A program made the position numbers and the translations under genes. The notes beneath the pieces were generated by a model. It ran no database searches, was not told the DNA's origin, and was given only the letters and a program-made list of their open reading frames with translations. A stretch of DNA of 7,918 nt from an uncultured Thiotrichaceae bacterium (GTDB taxonomy: Bacteria > Pseudomonadota > Gammaproteobacteria > Thiotrichales > Thiotrichaceae), in contig CALHAO010000280.1 of assembly GCA_937931765.1 (NCBI GenBank), forward strand, positions 1-7,918. The letters are read 5' to 3'. Each line of letters begins with the position of its first letter. The first letter of the stretch is position 1. Shown in pieces: positions 1-6,973 of the stretch.

Positions 1-1
1 T

Positions 2-73
2 GCCCGCTGTCTTAAAGATCTGGCAGGACATGACCGGATTACACTCGGCCATGCCCCACTGTTAAAGCCTTAA
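2..73 (+). other. Possible 3' end of a convergent gene cut by the window edge
   Basis: Plus-strand frame 2 is open from the edge for 23 codons to TAA at 71-73, ending in LKDLAGHDRITLGHAPLLKP. A second plus frame is also open to TAA at 63-65, and a minus ATG at 52 opens a frame to the edge, so 70 bases cannot decide which, if any, is real. I do not recognise the peptide. Confidence 0.22.
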
Positions 74-74
74 A

Positions 75-88
75 CCTGACTATTCAGG
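75..88. terminator. Small hairpin at the pilY1 stop, possible weak terminator
   Basis: CCTGA (75-79) and TCAGG (84-88) form a perfect 5-bp stem with a four-base loop that spans the pilY1 TAG. On the minus strand TTTAAGGCTTTAA follows, a weak T-rich tail. It could end the pilus operon and, read the other way, a convergent plus-strand gene, but the stem is short. Confidence 0.25.
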
Positions 89-3000
89 CGCAGGTGAATC
101 AACACCTTCCAACACCTCAGAACCACTAACATCTTCATCACGCCAATACAAACGCGGTAGTATTTCGGTTAAATCAACACTACCACTGAAACCGCCATTC
201 GCATTGCTATTACCTGAAGTGTTGCTGGCATTGCTCAAATCTACGATAGGAACATTCAATTTACCGATACGCACGCTGACACTTTGCTGGCAATCACCTT
301 TTGTACAGTCTCCTCCTGAGCCACTCGTTAACTTACTAAAAATTAACTGTGGTGAGTCAAGAATTTCATTGTAACCAGCGATTATAAAATCATCATTGGG
401 ATTAGCATCTGCAGCATCGTCTGTTGACCTATCCAGGTTAACTACCGGCTGCCCGGTCAAAAGATCAAGCACATAAGCACGGGACGTGTTCACTGCTGGC
501 GCACAAACACCCACAGAACTAGCCACACCATCCGCATCAGCCAAAGCAAAAGTCGTAAACAGTACCTTATCAAGGAAGGTTAACGATGTAGCTAACACCT
601 TTTCACCATTACGCGGAAACGGATAATACCAACCTCGCTTATCCGTCACATCCAGGATATTCCCTTCAACGCTCGCTCTCAACTGAGTCACTGTCATCAG
701 ATCTGCTTCAGTAATCGCCGTGGAACCGCTGCCCGGAGTCTGGTAGACATTCTCATCCAGCAACACATAGAAACGATCTTCATCACCAGTATCCAGCGGA
801 TGTGTCCGATAGCCACTACCAATGGAAACCGTTAATTTTGGTACGCCATTCGTCAACCGTAACGCAGTATCCGGCTCATAGAAAAATTTGCGACGATCAC
901 CATCAGCAGAAACGCCGCCCGCTGTCCCGGCACCCAGGTCAGCAAACTTGCTCAGCGTAGCATCAAGCGCCAGCTCCACATCATCACCGGTACCAGTCAC
1001 ACTGGTCTTCATATCTACACGCCAGATATGCCCACCCGTATCACCAAAGTACAAGCGATCCAATGCACCATCATTGTCCATATCTAACACACGAATATCA
1101 CCCGGCACACTATCCGTTAAATCACTGGCAGTAATACCACTATCAGGAACACTGGTAATCGTGCTGCCCTTCAGTGACCAAATCCGCTCACCGGTCTTGG
1201 CATTAACAATATAAACATCAGAACCCGCATAAGCACCAGACGCCCGTTCTGCCGGATCAAGTTCATCCATGCGTGGATCATAACCACCGCCAAATACCAA
1301 GACATGTAACATTTCGGATGGATTAGACGGATCTCTCATGCGTGACAAAGTGGGTTTAGACCAGGTTTCGCCTAAGCCGCTAAAACCTGTAGAAATAGCA
1401 CCGGCTCCTGCCGTCGGGGAAATTTTCCAGGCAATCGTTGGGGTGTTTGATGAAATATCCAAGGCATAAATCATATTACCGCCGCGACGCATACTGAAAA
1501 ACAGGTATTTCTTATCCTCTTCATTCTCTCCTTCACCTTGTTTGAACTGCCAAAGTGTCATCGGGCCATCAAGACCATATATATGCTCCTGACCAGGCGC
1601 ATTACTTAAGAATGTTCTTTGATTTTTCAGCAAAGCAGCAGGCATGAAAGCCCATTCCTCAACACCGGAACTTGCATTTATCGCGTGTAAATACCCTTCA
1701 TTAGTCGCCACAAATACCAGCGTTTTAGTCACTGCCCCGGATGAGTCTTTATAAGCCACTACCGTCGGCTTAGTATTAAGCATATCGCCCATATGATTAC
1801 GTGCCACTGCATCCGCACCAGGCTCCCCATCAACGTAACCTTTTACAAAGTTAATCAGCGTATCACGCTCGTCATCAGTGACTGTGCTACCAACACAAGT
1901 CGTCACTTCCTCAATATTGACCGGCCCCTGTACTACAGCTGATGCTGCCCAAGGCCGCACAACACGCTTATTCCCGTCACAATCTATATACCAGCCATAA
2001 AGCGAATTGCCATCAGCAGCTCCCCCGAGCCAATCCTGCAAAGCATGTTCTGTTTGGTAGGTTTCTCCCTCACCAAACAACGTATTAGGCAACTCTGCTA
2101 AGGTTAATGCGGTAGATAATCTTTTCAATCCATTATCAACAGGGTCGGTGTATAAAACCCGAGCACCCGGAGCTGGCAATTTATTAGCCGCACCACCGTC
2201 CTTAACGTTTGAGCCATGAGCAGCAGTCGACCACAAGTCACGGGCAGTTTCAGCAAACTCGCCTGTGCTGGTCAGTGCAGCTGTAGTACCATCAGCACTA
2301 ACAATACTGCCACTATCCGCCAACGTAAACTTACGTAAATTACCCGACCAGACAGCTGACCTACCTACATCCATCACCGGAACATACACACTGGAGCCAT
2401 GTGAAAGCAGGCTATCTTCACTCACAGAGAAACTCGGTGAAGAAAAGGAGAATGAATTTTTCTCAATCTCACCAAATACAGACTTGAATGCTTCAACCAG
2501 CTCAGCGGAATTATCTGCGGTATAAGCACCATCTTCAGCAGTTGCCAGGCTCGCCAGATAATCAGTGCCGGTTGGCTCATCACCCAAACCAAACGCCACC
2601 GTATAAGTTTCAACCGTTTGATCACCCTCAAGGTCTGAATCCAGATCAGTCCCGGCAAGAAACGCGGTTAATTCAGGGCCACAGGTACCGCTGTTGTAAC
2701 CATTCGGGCTATCCGCACAATCTCCACCAATTAACTCAGGAATATCTGTCGTTATATTCAGGCTGGTTATTGCCGGAAGCAGCTCAGGCATAAAGTTAGC
2801 ATTAGACGGATTGTTATAGTTATGCGGCTGATCAGGGTAAGCTGACTTCGCATAACGACCAGTACCATCTACAGTGTAACCGGAATAGTAAGAATACTCA
2901 GGCTTACCATCAGACATCAGCACCAGATAATTTAACTGACAGGCCTCCACAATAGGTGAAGTGTATTCAGGTTCCCCCGAAATGCTCTCACAGACTTGAT

Positions 3001-3802
3001 GCTGGCAATTGGTGATTATCTCGCTGCAGCTATAGTTATCATTCTCACAAATTTGACTACCGTCAGCATTTTCTACCCAGTTACAGCAAATATTACCCAA
3101 TGTGGCATTAGTACAACTTTGCTCAGTCCCGTTACACTCTCCCCACTCCTGTGTGCAGGTTTCCATCTCGCCATTAACACATCCCAGAGCATCTCCCGTA
3201 TAAGTTGACGGGTGAGCTGCCCAGCTATAGGCAGGAGGAAACTTACCCCAAACAACAGGATCACCCTTAAAATAACGCGCCGCCTCATAGAGTGAATCAA
3301 CAATAGGCGTATAACCGGATGGCTCCCAGGTATCAACAATATTAGCCAAAAAGTCTCTGACTCTCAGCTCCTGACCATCAACACTAGTACTCGCTGAAAT
3401 ATTATCTGAGGCCTCAAAAGCAGACACCACTTCAGATGCTTCCTGATCAATAGGACTCACCGGAAAAGTCACACCTTTAATCGAACTCCAACCATAACCG
3501 GTACCGTTGGGCGAGTTCGCATAGTGCATCAATCCAACATTTATATTATCAGGCGCTTCAAGTAGTACCTGACGAAATGCATCCTTCATCACCTGCATGC
3601 GAGAGCTGCCATCGCTTCCTGACTCAGTCCTCATACTTCCCGAACCATCCAGCAAAAATAGTACATTAGAATTTGCTTTGGTTCCGTCATTCTGGAAGAA
3701 GATTTCCGTTTCATCAGCAACTACTGAGCAGGGTATTAGCATAGGCAAGCTGATTAGCAGCGCACGGCGGCTAAATGCTTTTATAAATTGTGGGATTTTC
3801 AT
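80..3802 (-). CDS. pilY1: PilY1, type IV pilus tip-associated adhesin and assembly factor
   Basis: About 1240 residues, the usual size for PilY1/PilC. An N-terminal Sec signal peptide (basic n-region, ALLISLPMLIP core, likely cleavage after VVA near residue 29) predicts export. A von Willebrand A domain follows (about residues 45-445) with an intact metal site: DGSGS (Asp52, Ser54, Ser56), Thr165 in GYTP, Asp298 in MSDGK. This domain carries a cysteine-rich insert (residues 208-288). The C-terminal half matches the PilC/PilY1 beta-propeller (VATNEGYLHAI, MIYALDI, AYVLDLLTG) and holds a calcium-type loop DMDNDGALD at 907-915. The family sits at the pilus tip with the minor pilins, promotes assembly, counters retraction and acts in adhesion and surface sensing. 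I chose the ATG at 3802 because AAAGGAAG lies 8 bases upstream and the signal peptide begins there; an in-frame ATG at 3835 would add 11 polar residues. It is the last gene of the operon. No RGD motif is present. Confidence 0.95.
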   Translation of the reverse strand: MKIPQFIKAFSRRALLISLPMLIPCSVVADETEIFFQNDGTKANSNVLFLLDGSGSMRTESGSDGSSRMQVMKDAFRQVLLEAPDNINVGLMHYANSPNGTGYGWSSIKGVTFPVSPIDQEASEVVSAFEASDNISASTSVDGQELRVRDFLANIVDTWEPSGYTPIVDSLYEAARYFKGDPVVWGKFPPAYSWAAHPSTYTGDALGCVNGEMETCTQEWGECNGTEQSCTNATLGNICCNWVENADGSQICENDNYSCSEIITNCQHQVCESISGEPEYTSPIVEACQLNYLVLMSDGKPEYSYYSGYTVDGTGRYAKSAYPDQPHNYNNPSNANFMPELLPAITSLNITTDIPELIGGDCADSPNGYNSGTCGPELTAFLAGTDLDSDLEGDQTVETYTVAFGLGDEPTGTDYLASLATAEDGAYTADNSAELVEAFKSVFGEIEKNSFSFSSPSFSVSEDSLLSHGSSVYVPVMDVGRSAVWSGNLRKFTLADSGSIVSADGTTAALTSTGEFAETARDLWSTAAHGSNVKDGGAANKLPAPGARVLYTDPVDNGLKRLSTALTLAELPNTLFGEGETYQTEHALQDWLGGAADGNSLYGWYIDCDGNKRVVRPWAASAVVQGPVNIEEVTTCVGSTVTDDERDTLINFVKGYVDGEPGADAVARNHMGDMLNTKPTVVAYKDSSGAVTKTLVFVATNEGYLHAINASSGVEEWAFMPAALLKNQRTFLSNAPGQEHIYGLDGPMTLWQFKQGEGENEEDKKYLFFSMRRGGNMIYALDISSNTPTIAWKISPTAGAGAISTGFSGLGETWSKPTLSRMRDPSNPSEMLHVLVFGGGYDPRMDELDPAERASGAYAGSDVYIVNAKTGERIWSLKGSTITSVPDSGITASDLTDSVPGDIRVLDMDNDGALDRLYFGDTGGHIWRVDMKTSVTGTGDDVELALDATLSKFADLGAGTAGGVSADGDRRKFFYEPDTALRLTNGVPKLTVSIGSGYRTHPLDTGDEDRFYVLLDENVYQTPGSGSTAITEADLMTVTQLRASVEGNILDVTDKRGWYYPFPRNGEKVLATSLTFLDKVLFTTFALADADGVASSVGVCAPAVNTSRAYVLDLLTGQPVVNLDRSTDDAADANPNDDFIIAGYNEILDSPQLIFSKLTSGSGGDCTKGDCQQSVSVRIGKLNVPIVDLSNASNTSGNSNANGGFSGSVDLTEILPRLYWRDEDVSGSEVLEGVDSPAPE

Positions 3803-3808
3803 TAATGA

Positions 3809-3816
3809 CTTCCTTT
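3809..3816 (-). promoter_or_regulatory. Ribosome binding site of pilY1
   Basis: AAAGGAAG on the minus strand, with 8 bases between GGA and the ATG at 3802. It lies inside the reading frame that would start at 3835, so it favours the shorter form whose first residues are the signal peptide. Confidence 0.65.
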
Positions 3817-3865
3817 GTACTTTATTGTTAATCATGCACCAATTTCAGGCAGAATGCGTCAAAGA

Positions 3866-4339
3866 CTACCAACAGGTTTCGGTGGTGGCGGTGGGAGGGC
3901 TATCATTACTCTCAGCACTTTTTCTACCCACGTTATCGAGCGTGAACGTCGCACAATCGGCGTCACTCGCTTGAGAAGTACCCGCCTTAGGCACTGCGGA
4001 CACCGTAAAACTTGTGCAAGAAGCAGTGGCGGTACCGTCACACGCTGCGGGACTGGTAGAAGAAATACTGTGTGAGTACATGTCTTCCGGACTATCAATC
4101 GAAGCGACATTCCCATAGCCCAACTGCTGCAACGTCGAAGCATAACTATAAGTCCGGCTAAAATAAGCCTCCTGCCGCTGAGCTAGTTGCTGCAAACCGA
4201 CCTGAGCATCTGAGCGTTTACTTTTTTGCACCTGCGCCATATAACTGGGATAAGCGACCGCACTGATAATTCCGATAATAGCCACCACAATCATTATTTC
4301 GATGAGTGTGAAACCTTGTTGTTGTCGTTTGATAAACAT
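3866..4339 (-). CDS. pilE: PilE-like type IV minor pilin
   Basis: A 157-residue prepilin. The short leader ends in Gly9 and is followed by FTLIEIMIVVAIIGIISAVA, the classic PilD cleavage site with Phe at +1 and Glu at +5, then a hydrophobic helix. The segment after the helix (VGLQQLAQRQEAYFSRTYSY) and the tail (CATFTLDNVGRKSA ending in Cys-Trp) are typical of the PilE minor pilin group (ComP_DUS-like). Four cysteines (100, 108, 129, 156) could form two disulfides. PilE is an inner-membrane prepilin that joins the minor pilins to the pilus. It could instead be a structural pilin, but its place among pilVWX and pilY1 argues for a minor one. It sits between pilX and pilY1, where the Pseudomonas order puts pilE after pilY1. 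An in-frame TGA stands just upstream of ATG 4339, so the start is firm; only a weak GAG 11 bases away serves as ribosome binding site. Confidence 0.92.
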   Translation of the reverse strand: MFIKRQQQGFTLIEIMIVVAIIGIISAVAYPSYMAQVQKSKRSDAQVGLQQLAQRQEAYFSRTYSYASTLQQLGYGNVASIDSPEDMYSHSISSTSPAACDGTATASCTSFTVSAVPKAGTSQASDADCATFTLDNVGRKSAESNDSPPTATTETCW

Positions 4340-4394
4340 TTTTATTATAACTCATTATTGCAATGTTATTAGGCAGCATAGCAGATATACGCCG

Positions 4395-4441
4395 CCGGAC
4401 AAGTCTGCTGTGAAACAATCACTAAAACCTTTTTTGTCCGG
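4395..4441. repeat. Perfect 8-bp inverted repeat in the pilX-pilE gap
   Basis: CCGGACAA at 4395-4402 and TTGTCCGG at 4434-4441 are perfect complements separated by 31 bases. Inside that loop GTGA (4410-4413) and TCAC (4419-4422) form a second small stem. In the mRNA this would be a long hairpin three bases past the pilX stop and 55 bases before the pilE start. No T-run follows the stem in either direction, so it does not look like an intrinsic terminator. It might act as an mRNA processing or stabilising element or as a protein site; that role is inference. Confidence 0.5.
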
Positions 4442-4444
4442 AAC

Positions 4445-4960
4445 TCAGGGGATAATCGAGCCATTTCCAGGCACATACTTCATTACACCCTGCGAGTGGT
4501 TACTTCGGGCACCCGTACCCGCCAAACTGGCCTGAGAATCCATTGTATACAAAAGACAGGATATACCCCCGGCATCAGATACCATCTCTGCACTCATGGC
4601 AAAGCCTTCCTGTGGAGCGCATTGAATGGAACCGGCCATACTGATGGTACCGGTAGAATTAGTTGACCCTCCGTCATTCACGTCATCAACAAAATCCCAT
4701 GACTGAACCATATCAGTTGCGCCATCAGTTTCATTAATATGGAACAATGTTGAAACCCGCTCCAAAACCGACTCAGAGCTTTGGTACGTCATCGTGCCAA
4801 AAATCTGGTTACCAGCGATGCGGATATCTGTTACCCCCATTCGCGCTGCCGAGACACCAATCACCGTCAGCGTTAATAAAATCACCAATCCCCACAGTAA
4901 AACTGAACCTTGCTGGTTTTTTTGCCTAAGGGTACTTACTCTATAGTTGCTATTATTCAT
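4445..4960 (-). CDS. pilX: PilX, type IV pilus minor pilin / assembly protein
   Basis: 171 residues. A basic leader ends in QQG (Gly18), followed by SVLLWGLVILLTLTVIGVSA as the single membrane helix (19-40) and then the PilX_N signature IRIAGNQIF (47-55), the counterpart of the ERMAGN block. The end (ARSNHSQGV) also fits PilX proteins. Position +5 after the predicted cleavage is Trp rather than Glu; PilX and the related GspK pseudopilins often lack Glu5, which fits a role at the very tip of the filament. Two cysteines (104, 125) may form a disulfide. In Pseudomonas PilX works with PilV, PilW and PilE to start pilus assembly and display PilY1. The start at 4960 is backed by AAAGGAG 7 bases upstream. 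The gene begins 19 bases after pilW ends, so the two are surely cotranscribed. Confidence 0.92.
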   Translation of the reverse strand: MNNSNYRVSTLRQKNQQGSVLLWGLVILLTLTVIGVSAARMGVTDIRIAGNQIFGTMTYQSSESVLERVSTLFHINETDGATDMVQSWDFVDDVNDGGSTNSTGTISMAGSIQCAPQEGFAMSAEMVSDAGGISCLLYTMDSQASLAGTGARSNHSQGVMKYVPGNGSIIP

Positions 4961-4967
4961 CTGGCTT

Positions 4968-4974
4968 CTCCTTT
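4968..4974 (-). promoter_or_regulatory. Ribosome binding site of pilX
   Basis: AAAGGAG lies 7 bases before the ATG at 4960 on the minus strand. It is the strongest Shine-Dalgarno match in this operon and lies in the 19-base gap after pilW. Confidence 0.75.
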
Positions 4975-4979
4975 AACCA

Positions 4980-5900
4980 TCACATACGGCGGGCTACATT
5001 TTTCAACCGTATCGTCGTGCTGTAAACACCACGCTGATAGCGATCATTTTTTGCAATCGATTGATCAAGCACCTGATAGGTTTCGGCACGATTATCATCA
5101 AATACCGGCTCCACCGAGCGTATGAGTAAACCAACCCGCACACTGATAATTTTATCCCACGCACTTGCTGCACTAACAGCTGTTGCATTCCAATAACTAT
5201 CCACCGAGCCATCAGATGAACCATCAGCGGCCTGGTCAACGCCATACAAAAACTGGATATTTTCAACACCTCTCGCCATGTCTTGCCCATTCACATTACG
5301 AGATCCCCTGCATCGCAACATCGGCACAAAATCATCACGATTATTATCAATCGAACTCCGGGCGATAGAAAATGAATTATAAATCAAACGCGACTCCAGG
5401 CTTGGGGCAACAGGAGGCAAACAAGCGGCAATAAGCGCTCCTCCAAGGCAATCTGTCGCCAAATTATCGTCCGCCATAAATCTCAGACCCAGCGTATCGC
5501 CTTCTGCAAGAATTTGAGCAATAGCAGCAGAGGAAGCAACAGATCCGTCACCTGAGGTTTCAATTGTTGCTCCGGGCGCAATATTCGGATTGCCGTCAGC
5601 ACAGGTAGCTGTAGAAATACTAGCTCCATCAGGAATGATGTAATTATCTAAAATAACACCAGAAGTAGAAGCATAACCGGCATGAGCAATATGATGCTTT
5701 AAAGCACGTAGAGCATGGCGGGCATTTTCATCCAATTCAGCCGTTTGCCCCTGTAATTTATAGGTTTTTTTACTGCCAAGGTATACCGTTCCAATACCCG
5801 CGATCAGAAAGAAACCTAATGTCATCGCAATCAATAGCTCAACTAAAGTGAAACCTTTGGATCGAATTGACTGATTTTTATTTTTTATTGTTATTTGCAT
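4980..5900 (-). CDS. pilW: PilW, type IV pilus minor pilin / assembly protein
   Basis: A 306-residue prepilin. The leader ends in SKG (Gly16), followed by FTLVELLIAMTLGFFLIAGI with Phe +1 and Glu +5, then YLGSKKTYKLQ, ENARHALRALKHHIAHAGY and, near the end, GVENIQFLYGVD and SVRVGLLIRS, all in the order seen in PilW. The C-terminal RGVYSTTIRLKNVARR is also typical. PilW is an inner-membrane prepilin that bridges the minor pilins and is needed for pilus priming. Two starts are possible six bases apart: ATG at 5906 and ATG at 5900. The AGG at 5908-5910 is 7 bases from the second and only 1 from the first, so 5900 is preferred. With this start the gap to pilV is 15 bases. Six or so cysteines and many Ser/Ala/Gly residues lie in the middle globular part, which is the variable region of the family. 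Confidence 0.93.
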   Translation of the reverse strand: MQITIKNKNQSIRSKGFTLVELLIAMTLGFFLIAGIGTVYLGSKKTYKLQGQTAELDENARHALRALKHHIAHAGYASTSGVILDNYIIPDGASISTATCADGNPNIAPGATIETSGDGSVASSAAIAQILAEGDTLGLRFMADDNLATDCLGGALIAACLPPVAPSLESRLIYNSFSIARSSIDNNRDDFVPMLRCRGSRNVNGQDMARGVENIQFLYGVDQAADGSSDGSVDSYWNATAVSAASAWDKIISVRVGLLIRSVEPVFDDNRAETYQVLDQSIAKNDRYQRGVYSTTIRLKNVARRM

Positions 5901-5907
5901 ATTCATA

Positions 5908-5910
5908 CCT
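5908..5910 (-). promoter_or_regulatory. Weak ribosome binding site deciding the pilW start
   Basis: An AGG core (in TGCAGGT) stands 7 bases before ATG 5900 and one base before ATG 5906, so it favours the inner start. Confidence 0.4.
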
Positions 5911-5915
5911 GCATC

Positions 5916-6506
5916 TTAAATAGTTGCATTGATTGTCATGGCTTGTGCTTCAAGTGCCTCATCAATCGCATTTCCATCAGCATCAGTCCCCTGAATATCC
6001 TTATCAGATAACCGCTCTGTCCAGAAAAAACTCACCGCCACATCAGACGAGCAGAGCGGTGGCGTTACTGCAGGAGCCGTACAGGTAACCGCAAAGGAAC
6101 CATTAATTATCTGAACACCAACGCCAGAGCTGACAACGCCTGTAGCATTCGAACCACACTGTACGGTGTGAAGGTCATAAGCCGCCAACTCAGCAGTACT
6201 GCATGCAGTCGAACTACCACAATCGGGATTTATCGCCGTAGAACAGTCGATACTGACCCCACTCCCCAGTCCATCCGCAGTGTTATAGTCTCCCGCTAGG
6301 ACGCCAGCGCGATTACTGCGCATGCGCTCAAATAATTCATGAATCATAAAGGAGGCTTGTTGTTTGTGAGTCGCCCCTTGTATCGACTTCAGGCTGGCTA
6401 CTTGTAAACCGGCAAGGCTTAGCAAACCAACCGAAAGGATCAGGGCTGCAATAAGAATCTCAACAAGTGTCAAACCGGATTGGCGATGTAAGGAGTGATT
6501 TTTCAT
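5916..6506 (-). CDS. pilV: PilV, type IV pilus minor pilin / modification protein
   Basis: A 196-residue prepilin. The leader ends in QSG (Gly11), followed by LTLVEILIAALILSVGLLSLAGL (Leu +1, Glu +5), and then KSIQGATHKQQASFMIHELFERMRSNRAG, the hallmark of PilV. The C-terminal half has a cluster of six cysteines, the AAYDL block, and SFFWTERL near the end, as in the family. PilV is an inner-membrane prepilin that forms the initiating sub-complex with PilW, PilX and FimU. A TTG at 6560 would extend the frame by 18 residues rich in Ile, Asn and Lys, but that stretch contains the best promoter -10 element, so ATG 6506 is chosen. Its ribosome site is weak (AAAAAGA). It is the first gene of the operon; no fimT/fimU gene lies next to it. 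Confidence 0.93.
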   Translation of the reverse strand: MKNHSLHRQSGLTLVEILIAALILSVGLLSLAGLQVASLKSIQGATHKQQASFMIHELFERMRSNRAGVLAGDYNTADGLGSGVSIDCSTAINPDCGSSTACSTAELAAYDLHTVQCGSNATGVVSSGVGVQIINGSFAVTCTAPAVTPPLCSSDVAVSFFWTERLSDKDIQGTDADGNAIDEALEAQAMTINATI

Positions 6507-6537
6507 ATTCTTTTTATAATTACTATCATTAATTATT

Positions 6538-6567
6538 ATTATAACGAATATTTTGCGCAAATGAGAA
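6538..6567 (-). promoter_or_regulatory. Candidate sigma70-type promoter of the pilV-W-X-E-Y1 operon
   Basis: On the minus strand an exact TATAAT (6538-6543) is preceded at 18 bases by TTCTCA (6562-6567), which matches TTGACA at four of six positions. Transcription would start near 6531 and leave a leader of about 25 bases before ATG 6506. The spacer contains the palindrome TTTGCGCAAA (6552-6561), which could be an operator, and an A8 tract lies upstream (6595-6602). The region is AT-rich, so a chance match is possible. No GG-N10-GC sigma54 site was found here. Confidence 0.45.
6552..6561. promoter_or_regulatory. 10-bp palindrome in the promoter spacer, possible operator
   Basis: TTTGCGCAAA is perfectly self-complementary and fills the 3' part of the candidate -35/-10 spacer next to the -35 side. 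A dimeric regulator bound here would block RNA polymerase. A palindrome of this length is expected several times by chance in a window this size, so only its position makes it notable. Confidence 0.3.
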
Positions 6568-6695
6568 ATTAACGAAATACTGCCGACTAAGGGATTTTTT
6601 TTCCTTACTAACGGTAAATAGTAGAAATATCAGACAATGTATGTGGAGAGGCTATTAAAACAGACTATCATTCTGAGCAAAGTCGACCATCACCA

Positions 6696-6887
6696 TCAAT
6701 GAACACACCTTGAGTAAGGTGCATCAAGTGTTTCCCGCACATCCCGCAGCCGGAGTAATTGCTCCAGTTCCCTGCCGGTTTCACCCAACTCGGCACGATA
6801 AACAACCAGCCCATCCAACAACCGACGAGCCGTGCTCAGCTGATCTGCACAAGATGATTCATCATGGCCCCTAAAATAAGTTTGCAT
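6696..6887 (-). CDS. Possible small hypothetical protein, 63 residues
   Basis: I do not recognise this protein. It would be soluble, with no signal peptide or membrane segment. It is charged and rich in Arg, Glu and Leu, with a likely helical stretch from about residue 15 to 53 (STARRLLDGLVVYRAELG, then RELEQLLRLRDVRETL) that has heptad-like leucine spacing and could form a coiled coil or helical hairpin. Two cysteines are present (13 and 61). ATG 6887 has GGA 6 bases upstream; the frame is open further up to a TTG at 7007, but that extension is poor in normal composition and is not preferred. Codons in the body have GC-rich third positions, unlike the AT-rich surroundings, which mildly supports coding. 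The stop lies 189 bases before pilV, so it is probably not in the pilus operon. It could also be a remnant or a non-coding open frame. Confidence 0.4.
   Translation of the reverse strand: MQTYFRGHDESSCADQLSTARRLLDGLVVYRAELGETGRELEQLLRLRDVRETLDAPYSRCVH
6706..6721. repeat. Hairpin CACCT-N6-AGGTG, copy 1
   Basis: CACCTT and AAGGTG form a perfect 6-bp stem with a four-base loop, inside the last codons of the possible 63-residue ORF. No T-run follows, so it is not a convincing terminator. It has the same arms and spacing as the hairpin at 6974-6989. Confidence 0.4.
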
Positions 6888-6973
6888 TCCATTTCCATTT
6901 ATTGCCGCCCTGTCACAAATATAGTACAGAATTACGTTCAAGGCACTGCTACAACAAGGAAAATTGGTAAAAT

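Noticed and set aside
888..1214. Plus-strand open frame of 108 codons opposite pilY1, and other antisense frames at 2265-2525, 2488-2793, 2996-3208 and 3597-3974
   Set aside because: They lie wholly or mainly opposite pilY1, whose frame is clearly coding; their products have low-complexity or unlikely composition and no recognisable motif.
80..3802. RGD integrin-binding motif in PilY1, known from Pseudomonas aeruginosa
   Set aside because: I looked through the protein and found no RGD tripeptide.
3859..4143. Minus-strand frame of 94 codons overlapping pilE, and the frame at 4218-4418
   Set aside because: Both are shifted readings of pilE and its upstream region; the pilE frame carries the prepilin motif and the family-specific tail.
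4342..4347. TATAAT just upstream of the pilE start as a promoter
   Set aside because: It ends five bases before the ATG, so transcription would begin at or after the start codon, and no -35 match stands at a proper distance. The region is simply AT-rich.
6507..6560. TTG start at 6560 for pilV
   Set aside because: It would add 18 Ile/Asn/Lys-rich residues before the leader and overlap the TATAAT element; ATG 6506 gives a normal 11-residue prepilin leader.
6583..6614. Plus-strand stem with a T-run before pilV as an intrinsic terminator
   Set aside because: The T8 run lies in the loop rather than after the stem, and the stem is broken by unequal bulges.
6507..6700. Sigma54 (PilR-type) promoter upstream of pilV
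   Set aside because: No GG-N10-GC pair matching the consensus was found; a TTGC at 6556-6559 on the minus strand has AA rather than GG at the required distance.
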